From positions 6,329 through 70,328 of the forward strand of contig JBKAGC010000001.1 in assembly GCA_046290215.1 (NCBI GenBank): a DNA stretch of 64,000 nucleotides, written 5' to 3'. Origin of the DNA: JAHRVQ01 sp046290215 (GTDB lineage: Bacteria > Pseudomonadota > Gammaproteobacteria > Pseudomonadales > Azotimanducaceae). Both the position numbers and the translations under genes were made by a program. Position 1 is the stretch's first letter. Each line of letters starts with the position of its first letter. Below the pieces are notes generated by a model. It saw only the letters and a list, made by a program, of their open reading frames with translations, had not been told where the DNA came from and searched no databases. Of the stretch, positions 17,309 through 27,128 are shown piece after piece.

Positions 17309-20300
17309 TTACTGTAGTAGTGATAGAACCTGCTGAGGAGCAGCATTAGCCTGAGCGAGAATCGAGATACCAGCCTGCTGCAGTACCTGAGTTCGAGACA
17401 ACTCGGCCGTTTCAGCGGCGAAGTCAGCGTCAAGAATTCGAGAGTTTGCAGCCTGCAGGTTCTCAACCGAAATCGACAGGTTATCGATGGTTGACTGCAA
17501 GCGGTTCTGAATCGCACCTAAGTTCGCTCGTTCGGATGATACCGAAGACAAAGCGTTATCAAGAGCGTCCAGGGCCGAAAGTGCACCGTCCACTGTAGAG
17601 ATATCAATCTCATTCAGGAACTGACCGCTATCTGCGCCGCCGTAAGTACCGGCTTTAATACCGAGACCTTCGAGACCACCGAAGCCGTCTTCACCCGTCG
17701 CACCGTTTGTACCAGCGGCCACAGTGAACTCGCTAGAAGATGACAAGCGGATGGTAGAAGAAGTGGTCGCTGCGACATCGGCGTAGCTTACGCCTTCTGC
17801 AGAGAAGTCAGCTTCTGCAATACCTTTGACACTAGAATCCAGACCAATGTTCAGACCGGTGAAGTTAGTGCCTAGAGTATCGATCGCCACAGATACGTTA
17901 CGACCATCCTCGGCAGTCAGCGTGATACCGCCACCGTTATCAGTTGCAACAACACCTGTTTGACCAGCAATCTGGTTGATCGCACTGATGGCGTTTGCGC
18001 GGTTAGTTTCTTTATCAGCACCCAGGGACAATTGACCCGCTGAGATACCGTTAATGTAAACCTCACCAGCATCGCCGTCGGCAACTCGATCCGTGTTGGC
18101 AGTACCACCGCTAACCACAGTGGCGTTCACAGTCGCTGTGACACCTGTTGTTTCAGTTGAGCGGTTAATCGCAGCAGCGATCGCAATACCACTAGCGGCC
18201 TTGTTAGAGCTGTTGGCCAACTCATTAGAGGCTGTATCGTCAGAAGTACGTGAAGCCGCGATACTCACACCGTTGATGCGCAGGTCACCGTCGAGCAGGC
18301 TACGAATGGTTTGAGTTTCATTTCCGTTCGCACCAGCCTGGGTGTTGATCACGCCGGCAGAAGCACTACCGTTGCCGTCGAAGCCCAGATCTGCGGCCGC
18401 GTTACCTGTGACAGCAACCACGTTGCCTTCACTGGCTTGAGTCACGTCGTTATCAGTGATGGTGATCACACCGTCTTCTGACAAGGTCGCAGTAGCGTTA
18501 GTCAGCTTGCTGTTTAACTCATCAACGATACCTTCGCGGTCTGTGTAGCTACCTTCCAGTGTAATCGTCTCGTCACCGCCTTGGAGGCCAGTGATGGTGA
18601 GCGTATTGTTTTGTGCTGGCTGATCACGACCGGTATCAGTGACACTAGTACCATTCACATTGGTTGTGATGTTGGTGTCAGAACCAGAGGCAGAGAAAGA
18701 CAGCGTGTTGTAAGGCGTGGCATTACCATCACCAAGACCTAAAGCGTCAAGACCGCCACCTGCACTACCTTCAGTGAAGTTATCGATAGTGAAGGATACT
18801 CCGGCTCCAGCGTCGTTACCGGCGGTGAAGACCAGGAAGCCGTCGCTATCGAGGCTAGCAACAATATCGTTAGCATCATCAGTCACTGAATCCAGTGCTG
18901 TTTGGATGTTAGCGATCAAAGCATCGTTGTTACCTGCTGCTGCAGTATCCAGGGTAACTGTCCCGGAAACTGGCGCTGAACCTGAACCATCATCGAAAGT
19001 GATGTCGAAGGTCACAGCTGCGTTTGCCGCATTGAAGTTGAAGGTATTATCAATCGCGGTGTCAGTGGCTTCTTTAATGGAAGCTTGTGGACCGGCGGCA
19101 GTGAAGTTTGTTGCCGTCACAGTACCTGTGTCAGCAATCTCCAGGCTGCTTGTGGTCCCAGCAGTATCAACAATCTCAATGGATGCATTGGCGTCGGTCT
19201 TGGTGTTGCTAAAGACCAGTTCACCGCTGTTGTTGACAGATACCAGAATGTCACCAGCACTGTAGCCGTTGACGCCACCACCGTAAGTGTTAGCTGCATC
19301 AGCTGCTGCGAAAGCTGCATCCAAACGAGTTTGAATATCCTGCACCAACTGGTTAGCTGTAGCGTTAGCCACACCACCACCAGCGTCCGCGACAGTGATA
19401 AAGTCACCACCGTTGAAGGAAATATCAAAGCTGTAACCCGCGCCAGCGCCGTTTGACAGGTCAATCCCGGTTAGACCATCACCTCCAGCTGTGCTGGCAG
19501 TAGCGGCAAGGCCCACATCCTGAGCAATCTCAGGTCCGTAAGCGGCCTCGGTACCAGTTACATTCAAGGCAGCAAGGGCGTCAGCACTACCCACAAAGTT
19601 ACCCACTGTGAGGTCAATATCTTCGCCTGTTGCACTGGTCTCGAATACCAGGTTGTTGTCCTGGTCGATAGAAGCAGTGACATTGGTGCCCAATGCAGAC
19701 GCTGCAATCTTGTCATTCACTTCGCTCAAGAAAGCTGCATCAGCATCATAATCAGAGCCTGTTGCAGTGAATGAGCTTGTGGTGGCAACACCAAGACCAG
19801 TCAAGCTACCTGCAGTCTCAGATGCAAAACCAGACAGCTCGAACGACACGTCGCTGCCGCTATCGGCACTGGTGATCACAATGTTGTCATCAACAGTGTT
19901 GTAGGAAGCAATCAAGCTCTGGCTACCTAATGCGGTATCAAGAGAAGTCTGCAAGTTAGCCAGGAAAGCATCCATGTTAGCGGCCGCTGCAGTATTCAAG
20001 GTAGCAACCGCTTCAGTAGTGACACCATCCGCTGTGTAAGACACGTTGAATGTTACCGCTTCGTTGTTACCGTTGAAGGATGTAGTTTCAGTTAAGGCAC
20101 CACCGCTGAATGTTACTCGAGCAGCAGCATCGCCCTGGAACGTGCTGGAAGTTACTTCACCAGTCACACCAACTGTGTAGGCTGCGCCTTCACCTGTGGT
20201 TACGCTAGCGATCTGACCGTCGTTCGCACCGTTACCACCGTCAGCATCAATACCCAGCGTGGCTTCACCGGCTGTAGTTGCTGTGGTCAATACAATATTG

Positions 20301-23275
20301 TTACTACTATCAATGCTAACTTTCACGTCGCCTGCTGTGTAAGCATCAGCGGCCGAGAAACCCACGTTAGCGGCAGCAAAAGCCGTATCAAGAGCGGTTT
20401 GTAAGTCAGAAACCAGACCCGCACCGGTAGTTACGTTACCAGCATTAGCAACAGTTGCTGTCACGCCGTTGTAAGTCAGGTCAAAGCTGATGTCACCTGC
20501 GTCTACCTGAGCAAATGCGCCTGTACCATCAACCGCAGAACCTGCACCAAACGTTGTCACATTATCACCATCGAGTGCGGTGCCCATGTCCAGGACAAGC
20601 GACGTACCGCGAGGGCTGGCATCTGTATCCAGAGTAATGGTGTCGTTGGTGATAGTACCGTCGTTGTTCAAAGAGATGTCGAAAGAAACGTTGTTTCGAT
20701 CAACCAGTGAACCATCGTCTCCGTAGAGGAAGTTAGTCACTGTACCGTCAAAATCAAACTCAAAGTCTGGGGCAGAACCTTCAGCTAGAGTTACTTTCGC
20801 AGTTTCAGTACCGCCAGCACCTGTGGCAACTACGCCAAGGGCACTAGACAGACCCAGAGCGTCTGCACCGGCGTTACCAGTAACAGCAGTGATCTCAAGA
20901 CTCTTCTGAGAACCCTTAGGACCAGTGGTTAATGTCAGTTCATTGCTTTCAAAGCTAACCAACACTTCACCAGCGCCAAACGCGCCGTCTACCGCTGTTT
21001 GTAACGCTGCACGTAATTGCGCTTGAGTCGCATCGGTCACACCTGCAGAAGCTGCAGTGGAAACTGTCAAAGCTTCACCATTGTCGAGAGACAACTGGAA
21101 CTCAACACCACCAGCCTGATCCAGGCTAACACCAGTTGATGCAGTAGTTGTGTTTAAGCCAGCGCCGGTGCTCAGAACCGCCGAAGAAGCTTCGCCAGTT
21201 TCAAAAGCAACGGTGGACTCAGAGGCAGAACCCGCAGTAAAGCTGTTACCAGATGTATAGTAAACCGCTGCAAGGTTTTGCTCGCCAACAGTTGTAGCGT
21301 TTGCACCATTGGTTGATACAGTACCTGTACCATCGGCGTCGTCTAGAGAGTAACCCAGGACAGAAGCAGCTTCTGCATTAGAAACTGCACCAGAACCACC
21401 GATGCCAGAAATTTCTAACACGCCGGCTTCAGCAGTATCGCGGCTGAAGACCAGATTGTTGTCAGCGTCCAAAGAAGCTGTGACACCAATGGTGGTGCTG
21501 GCATTTGTGATTGCAGTGTTGATGGCATCAACCAGTTCTTGTCCTGTAGACAAAGAGTTGATTGAGCTGCCGGCGCCCACTTCAACCGTCACAGTTTGCG
21601 CTGCCTGAGTTGCTGCACCAGAAACACTGATATCAAAGTTAATGCGGTTAGTGGCGCTAAGTACGTCGCCGCCGAGGGCTGAAGTATCAACTGCCGAACC
21701 ACCTGTGGTCGAAGCCGCAACCGCGGCAACTACTGTGTCAGCGGAGATGACGTCTGCACCTTCACCAGTAGCACCTGATGTAATGCCAAGCGCACTAGCC
21801 ACAGCAGCAGCATCAGTTGTACCGTTAGTACCGAAGTTTGAAACGGTCAAAGCAGTTCTGCAGAGTCACGAGAATCTGCAGGTTACCGTCATGTGACTTG
21901 CAGTGACCGCAAGGGAATCACCAACAGAGCGTTGATGGCATCCGCCAGATCCTGAACGCTGTCACCGGTGGTTCTGAAACAGAAACCGTACCTGGTTCTT
22001 CCAGAAGTACCGCGGTGCGGATCGTAATGAACTCAAGGCGCCAGTTATCACCCAGAGTACCCACGCCCTGACTGTTACAGTGGCCTGCACTGCTGGTGTG
22101 TCAAAAGGCGCGCCATCTTCAGAGCAAGGCGCAACCGCTGCAGTATTAGCTGTGTAAGTGCCAGCAACCAGACCAGAGTTAGCAATGTCACCTGTGCTCT
22201 CAGAGATCACAATGGCAGTACCGGAAGTTGTGGCGCTCAAGGTGTAACCACCAGAAGTCGTTTCCTGGGAGGTCAAACCGGTAGAAGCCGCAGAGAGATC
22301 ACCGGAGCTAAATTCTAGTGTGATGTTTCGGCCATCGGCAGCTTCAAGGTTTACACCGCCAAACCGCGTTCCGGTATCAACAGCAATAACACCTGTTTCA
22401 CCGCTTCGGGCGTTAATCGCAGAGACGATACCAGATCGGTCCGCCGCTTCGTCCACATCACCTGTGGCAATAGCGATTTCAACACCATTCAATGTGATAG
22501 AACCTGAAGTCGCGTTTGCACCACCGGATGCTTCGTTTTGCACACTACCTGCGGCAATGTTGGTCAAAACTTCAGCTTGTACACCTGATTGCTCAGTAGC
22601 ACGGTTGATGGCGGCGACTTTAGAGATCGCACTAGCAGGGGCGTTAGCAAAAGATGAAGTATCATCAGATGCTACAGATGGGCCGATAACAGCGCCATTG
22701 ATTACAAGGTCACCGTTCGCGAGACCATTGCTTGAACCAATAGCACTGACACCAGCTGTTCGACCGCCACCTAAGTTAGAGGCTGTTAATTCAGCGATGC
22801 CGAAGCTCACTGTTTCACCAGCGTTTGCACCGACCTGGAAGGAAGCTGCAAAGTTACCGTCGAGCAAGTTAGTACCGTTAAAGTCGGTTTGCTCACCGGT
22901 TCGGGTAATTTCAGAAATTAGCTGCTGTGCTTCCGCGTTCAATGCTTCACGGTCCACATCAGAGTTTGTCGCGTTAGAAGACTGCAAAGCCAGTTCACGT
23001 AGACGTTGCAATGAACTTGAAATCGAGTCCAAAGCACCTTCAGCAGTCTGTGCGAGGGAAATACCGTCCCCTGCGTTTCGAATCGCCACAGACAAACCTC
23101 TGATCTGTGAAGAGAAACGAGTGGAGATAGCAAGACCGGCCGCATCATCCTTCGCGCTGTTAATTCTGAGACCTGACGACAATCGCTCAAGCGAAGTCCG
23201 GTTAGCGGACTGCGATGAGTTTAGATTACGTTGAGCCGTCAGAGACGCAATATTCGTGTTAATAATTTGAGGCAT
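17309..23275 (-). CDS. fliC: Giant flagellin (frame interrupted at about 21.85-22.1 kb)
   Basis: The filament subunit. The N-terminal part (23275 to about 22100) begins MPQIINTNIASLTAQRNLN with the D0/D1 signatures LSSGLRINSAKDDAAGLAI. The C-terminal part ends with canonical D1/D0 (SVENLQAANSRILDADFAAE, then AQANAAPQQVLSLLQ). Together they span 5,967 bp, nearly 2,000 residues against about 270-500 in typical flagellins. The middle is about nine to ten degenerate modules of 90-120 residues, each resembling a flagellin-IN unit (FDISFNGG... then DIQTRLDAAF... then DILVSVNNSGELVFS). The frame breaks between 21850 and about 22110: one frame stops at 21962, the other opens at 21850, with recognisable coding (GDSVQDLADAIN) in a third register between. 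Ends and order identify it surely; intactness is uncertain. Confidence 0.88.
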
Positions 23276-23385
23276 GGTTTCTTACTCCATTAAGTCAGCG
23301 CTTGATTACGCGTGACCGTTTGCTCAGTTAATCCAAGCACTTCCCAGAACAACAAAAACCGAAGAAGTACTACAGCTCATGACTA

Positions 23386-23412
23386 ATAACGACTGGCTGA
23401 TAAATTCCTTTA
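23386..23412 (-). promoter_or_regulatory. Possible sigma-28 promoter for flagellin
   Basis: On the minus strand TAAAGGAA and GTCGTTAT are 11 bases apart, compared with the FliA consensus TAAAGTTT-N11-GCCGATAA. Five of eight bases match in each box. It lies about 110 bp upstream of the flagellin ATG, where a class IV promoter is expected. The flagellin start itself has a GGAG site. Confidence 0.4.
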
Positions 23413-23456
23413 CAATTTTTTTTGATTTTTTTTGCGTGTCACGGAAGGGTGACAAA

Positions 23457-23472
23457 TGGCGCCAAAAGTGCG
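23457..23472 (+). promoter_or_regulatory. Possible sigma-54 promoter for FliT-like gene and second methyltransferase
   Basis: TGGCGCCAAAAGTGCG keeps GG and GC ten bases apart, the essential RpoN feature, but has several mismatches in the flanking positions. It lies about 110 bp before the ATG at 23581. Weak on its own; supported only by analogy with the paralogous gene at 9390. Confidence 0.3.
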
Positions 23473-23580
23473 GCGGCGAGAAGGGAGAATTCAAGTCAAA
23501 GAAATGACCCGGATCCCAGCAAGATTGAATATCTTGACTATACTCATAGATGTAGCGGCAAATTTATCGACAACTTGAGT

Positions 23581-23934
23581 ATGGATACACCCTCGCTAAA
23601 AACAGAGTGGACGCCGGAGGAGCTAAAGACCCAGCGTCAGCAGTGGCAAGACGTCGCCGGTCTCTCAGACAAGATCTCTAATGCTGCCATGCAGTCTGAC
23701 TGGGAAACCTTGCTTCCGCTTGCTGAACAGCGGCAGAACCTAATGGATGAGTTTTTCCAAACACCCATCTGCCTGCCACTGTTCCAGACGATTTCAGACC
23801 AATTGGCTGCCATTCAGAAACAACATGAAATGGTGGCCAATCTCATTACATCAGCAATCGGTCAAAATGAGGCAAAGGCCTCCCAGCTTATGGAGCAGCG
23901 AGATCTCATGGTAGAGATCAGCCAGGGTCACTAA
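23581..23934 (+). CDS. Small helical protein, possibly FliT/FlgN-type chaperone
   Basis: A 117-aa acidic helical protein. ATG at 23581 (MDTPSLKTEWTPEELK) is chosen because the open frame upstream has no plausible start and lies in the flagellin promoter region. The pattern of about 90 residues of amphipathic helix (WETLLPLAEQRQNLMDEFF, later QNEAKASQLMEQRDLMVEI) resembles FliT-type or FlgN-type export chaperones, which recognise hook-associated proteins. It is divergent from the flagellin gene and upstream of the second methyltransferase. Family membership is tentative; size, helicity and location are the only support. Confidence 0.5.
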   Translation: MDTPSLKTEWTPEELKTQRQQWQDVAGLSDKISNAAMQSDWETLLPLAEQRQNLMDEFFQTPICLPLFQTISDQLAAIQKQHEMVANLITSAIGQNEAKASQLMEQRDLMVEISQGH

Positions 23935-23952
23935 CTCAAATCTAATTCGACA

Positions 23953-24007
23953 CCAACGCATTACCAACGCAATACCAACGCAATACCAACGCAATACCAA
24001 CGCAACA
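23953..24007 (+). repeat. 11-bp tandem repeat before second methyltransferase
   Basis: Five head-to-tail copies of CCAACGCAATA (the first and last with one or two changes) fill the gap between the FliT-like gene and the methyltransferase and end 18 bases before its start. The unit is not a multiple of three and the stretch is noncoding. It overlaps the leader region, so copy number could influence expression. Confidence 0.9.
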
Positions 24008-24025
24008 AAGAAGGGAAGGACCCCT

Positions 24026-25831
24026 ATGAGTGCAACCAGCTTAACCCGCGAGCAGCAGGTCACCAGCGCGACGGAAATCATGAAAGCGTCTGAGGCCATG
24101 CAAAACAAACAGTATTCTGAGGTCATCAGTACCCTCACACCCATGCTGCAAGCCATGGATGTCGACGCACCGCGGACTAACGAGATCTTTGGTTTGCTTA
24201 TGGTGGCCGATGCCCAGCGCTTTAGTGGTTTGATCGATGACGCCTACAAGAATTACGTGGTTGCCAGCGAGATTTCACCGGAGCACAAAGCGCAAATCGA
24301 GCCGCATATTCTAAAGTGTTTGCCAGGCATGAAGACCACGCCTGATGCACCCGTTTTCGCTGAGCACTTGAGCTTGTACTTATCAAAAGCGGACTTGCAC
24401 AGCCGAGCTATTGATCCACACATCACCAACACACTGATTCGGCGCTATGATCTCAAAAACGACGACGCCGCGGTGGACCTGGCTACGGTCATCACCGACG
24501 GTTTCTTCCTGACCGCGCTTAGGCACGCCATGTTGGGCGACCCGTTCGTTGAAAAGTTTGTCTCGGATATTCGCCGTGAAATCCTTTATCTCACTGTTGA
24601 GAATGGTTTATCGAGCAATCTATCGCCCATCGTCTTGGCCCTGGCTGAGCACGCCGAATTGGTGGAATATGTGTATGACATCTCTGAGGATGAGCGCGTG
24701 CTTCTGTTGGGCTTAAAAACCCTGATGGAGACACATAGCAGCGTGTCTGACGATGCTTCTGAGTTACTCGAACCTCTGCTCATGTACCTGATGTACGAGC
24801 CGATTACTCAGCTCCGTCTGCAAGCCAAACTCAACGCCGACAAGATCCGGCGCTGGCCTGACCCGGTTAAACAGTTGTTCAAGCTGACCCTATTAAATCC
24901 CCAGGAAGAGCGCAAACTGGCGAACGACTTACCGTGCCTCAAGCCGATTAGCGCTGAGATTTCCCAGCTGGTCATGGGTCAATATCAAGAGAACCCATAT
25001 CCAAGATGGCGCGACTTATTCACCACTGATAAACCCCTGCCATATATCAGGATTTATCCCGATCTCGCCCAGCGGATTACCAAGCCGAAGAAATTCGAAC
25101 GGTCATTGAAGTGCCTGGTGGCAGGTTGTGGCACCGGAAAACATCCCATCTGGCTTGCCGCCAGCACGAAAAACATGGCGGTGACCGCAATGGATTTAAG
25201 TAAGCCTAGTCTGGCCTACGCCAAACGGCAGGCCATTGAACTTGGCGTGGCCGACAAAATCCAGTTTATGCAAGGCGATATCCTGGACCTTGAACAGCTC
25301 GACACAAACTTTGATGTCATTGAGTGCTCTGGAGTTTTGCATCATATGGAAGATCCAGAACTGGGTTTAAGTAAGCTGGTCACGCGCTTAAAAACCCACG
25401 GGCTATTGAGAATTGGCCTGTATAGCCGAATCGCCCGTGACGCGATTGGCGTCAACGATATTCGCGCCAGTGAGCAAGCTGCCACGCTGGAAGAAATTCG
25501 CGCCCAGCGCAGTCGCATACTCGCTGCCGGTACCAGCCCGATTCTGCGCTCCAGGGACTTTTTCACCATGTCTGAATGCAGGGATTTAATTAATCATGTG
25601 CAAGAGCATCAGTTCGAGCTGCCGCAAATCAAGGCATTGTTAGAGCGCTACAATCTGGAGTTTCTTGGTTTTACGGGGATCAACGAGGAGATCATTAGGG
25701 AATATCGCAAGCAATTTGCATACGACCCAGAAGGTCTATCTCTGGACAACTGGCATCAATTTGAGCAGGAAAATCCGTTTATCTTTAAAGCGATGTACCA
25801 GTTTCACTGCCAGAAGCGGCCCACGCACTAA
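24026..25831 (+). CDS. TPR-containing SAM-dependent methyltransferase, paralog 2
   Basis: The 601-aa protein is clearly related to that at 9390. Both share NPYPRW (323-328 here), motif I VAGCGTGKH (A366-G371 core), an acidic loop (VTAMDLSKPSLAYAKRQA), GVLHHM, and a matching C-terminal half (SRDFFTMSECRDLINHVQEH; here SGVLHHMEDPELG). The N-terminal TPR region is shorter (about 30-120). It lies between flagellin and flgL, the location of flagellin glycosylation islands in Pseudomonas. A role in modifying flagellin or a hook-associated protein is inferred; the enzyme class is clear. An 11-bp repeat precedes it and a terminator follows. Confidence 0.85.
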   Translation: MSATSLTREQQVTSATEIMKASEAMQNKQYSEVISTLTPMLQAMDVDAPRTNEIFGLLMVADAQRFSGLIDDAYKNYVVASEISPEHKAQIEPHILKCLPGMKTTPDAPVFAEHLSLYLSKADLHSRAIDPHITNTLIRRYDLKNDDAAVDLATVITDGFFLTALRHAMLGDPFVEKFVSDIRREILYLTVENGLSSNLSPIVLALAEHAELVEYVYDISEDERVLLLGLKTLMETHSSVSDDASELLEPLLMYLMYEPITQLRLQAKLNADKIRRWPDPVKQLFKLTLLNPQEERKLANDLPCLKPISAEISQLVMGQYQENPYPRWRDLFTTDKPLPYIRIYPDLAQRITKPKKFERSLKCLVAGCGTGKHPIWLAASTKNMAVTAMDLSKPSLAYAKRQAIELGVADKIQFMQGDILDLEQLDTNFDVIECSGVLHHMEDPELGLSKLVTRLKTHGLLRIGLYSRIARDAIGVNDIRASEQAATLEEIRAQRSRILAAGTSPILRSRDFFTMSECRDLINHVQEHQFELPQIKALLERYNLEFLGFTGINEEIIREYRKQFAYDPEGLSLDNWHQFEQENPFIFKAMYQFHCQKRPTH

Positions 25832-25917
25832 CCGCTACCCCCTCACCTGAACCGAATCTGAACGAGGTAGAAATATTTCGTTCAGGTTTGAAACCATTTT
25901 TCCGTTTCCTCTGTCTT

Positions 25918-25939
25918 AAAGAGTAGCCCTTACTCTTTT
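25918..25939 (+). terminator. First hairpin after second methyltransferase
   Basis: AAAGAGTA / TACTCTTT form an eight-base stem with a five-base loop followed by TTTT, about 90 bases after the methyltransferase stop. A stronger terminator lies 50 bases further on. Confidence 0.5.
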
Positions 25940-25990
25940 GGATATGACTGGCGGCTTTCTCAGCAACAGTCGACGGAAGAGTCCTTTATA

Positions 25991-26019
25991 GGCCAGCAGC
26001 CCTTGCTGGCCTTTTTTTT
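25991..26019 (+). terminator. Rho-independent terminator
   Basis: GGCCAGCA / TGCTGGCC form an eight-base stem with a five-base loop followed by eight T residues. It ends plus-strand transcription before the cNMP-binding gene at 26115. It could alternatively end a short RNA starting in 25835-25950, but no promoter was recognised. Confidence 0.85.
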
Positions 26020-26114
26020 GCCTGATTATCCAGCAAGATTGTGCCAGGTTATTGCCGGAATTGGGATTGAGTCTATATTTAAAAAAGTAACTTTAAAACT
26101 CATCAGGAACTACC

Positions 26115-27095
26115 GTGGCTGCAGATCCATCGCTCTTGGCGCGCTTACAACCTTTTCAATTACTGGCCAAAAACACGCTGACTGAAGCCAGCCAATCTGC
26201 TCAAGTGATGACAAAGAGCAAAGATACCGTGTTGTTCAAACGCGGCGACCCGAGAGACACAGCGCTCTGGTTGCTGGAAGGTGAAGTGGATCTGGTGGAT
26301 GAAAACTTCGAGACCCAACATGTGACCCCAGAGCAGGTGCATATGCTTGATCAAGGTGATGTGCATCGCTATACGGGCATTGCCAAAGTTAACTGCCAGC
26401 TACTTGGCTTACCTCGCGACACACTGGACTTAATCATGACCGTGGATCAAGCCACCAACGAGGAGTCTGACGACGATTGGATGACACGCCTGCTGAGCTC
26501 TCGCCTATTTGAGTTTGTACCACCGGCAAACATCCAGATGTTGTTCAAAAAGTTTACCGGGGTGAACTATGGCGCCGGTGATGAGGTGATTCGCCAGGGC
26601 GACAGCGGTGACTACTTCTATGTGGTAAAAACTGGCAGAGCAAGCATCCAACGCGTGCAAGGTGATGATAAGAAACAACTGAAACAAATTGGTCCAGGGG
26701 ATTTCTTCGGTGAGGACGCTCTGATTAGCAACAAAAAGCGCAACGCCACCGTCACCATGCTGGAAAGCGGCGAACTGATGCGTCTGAATAAGCAGGACTT
26801 CAATGAACTACTGGTTAAACCAGCTTCTGAATATGTCACCTTAAGCGAAGTTCAAGCGGTGATTGACGGCGGCGAACAGGACATTAAGTTTATTGATGTA
26901 CGCCACCCCAGCGAAATTGAAGTTGAAGTGGTCGCCGGCACCAAAAACATCCCCTTGCAGTTACTCAGGCAGCAGGCAGCGGAATTGGATCAAGAAACAG
27001 TTTATGTGGTCGCCACGCCCGGTCGTCGGGCAGAGCTGGGCGCCCTACTCCTGACCCAGGCTGGATTTGACAGCTACATACTAAAAACTGAATGA
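26115..27095 (+). CDS. Cyclic-nucleotide-binding protein with degenerate rhodanese domain
   Basis: The 326-aa cytosolic protein has two cNMP-type beta-barrels: a diverged one (about 15-125) and a better one (about 130-245) with GDSGDYFYVV and GPGDFFGEDALI. A rhodanese-like domain (about 245-326) follows. The rhodanese loop reads ATPGRR where an active enzyme has CxxGxR, so the catalytic cysteine is replaced by alanine. It is therefore probably a regulatory or scaffold protein. GTG at 26115 with an AGGA site begins it. No DNA-binding helix-turn-helix is seen, so it is not a Crp-type transcription factor. Confidence 0.8.
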   Translation: MAADPSLLARLQPFQLLAKNTLTEASQSAQVMTKSKDTVLFKRGDPRDTALWLLEGEVDLVDENFETQHVTPEQVHMLDQGDVHRYTGIAKVNCQLLGLPRDTLDLIMTVDQATNEESDDDWMTRLLSSRLFEFVPPANIQMLFKKFTGVNYGAGDEVIRQGDSGDYFYVVKTGRASIQRVQGDDKKQLKQIGPGDFFGEDALISNKKRNATVTMLESGELMRLNKQDFNELLVKPASEYVTLSEVQAVIDGGEQDIKFIDVRHPSEIEVEVVAGTKNIPLQLLRQQAAELDQETVYVVATPGRRAELGALLLTQAGFDSYILKTE

Positions 27096-27128
27096 TGCGC
27101 CTAACAAAATCTACTGTTAGGACACATC

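Noticed and set aside
22320..23234. Long plus-strand open frame (304 codons) opposite the flagellin N-terminus
   Set aside because: It is the antisense shadow of the flagellin gene; codon phase and composition follow the minus-strand gene, and it has no ribosome site or recognisable domain.
23953..24007. Possible CRISPR-like array
   Set aside because: The units are 11 bp head to tail with no spacers, so this is a simple tandem repeat.
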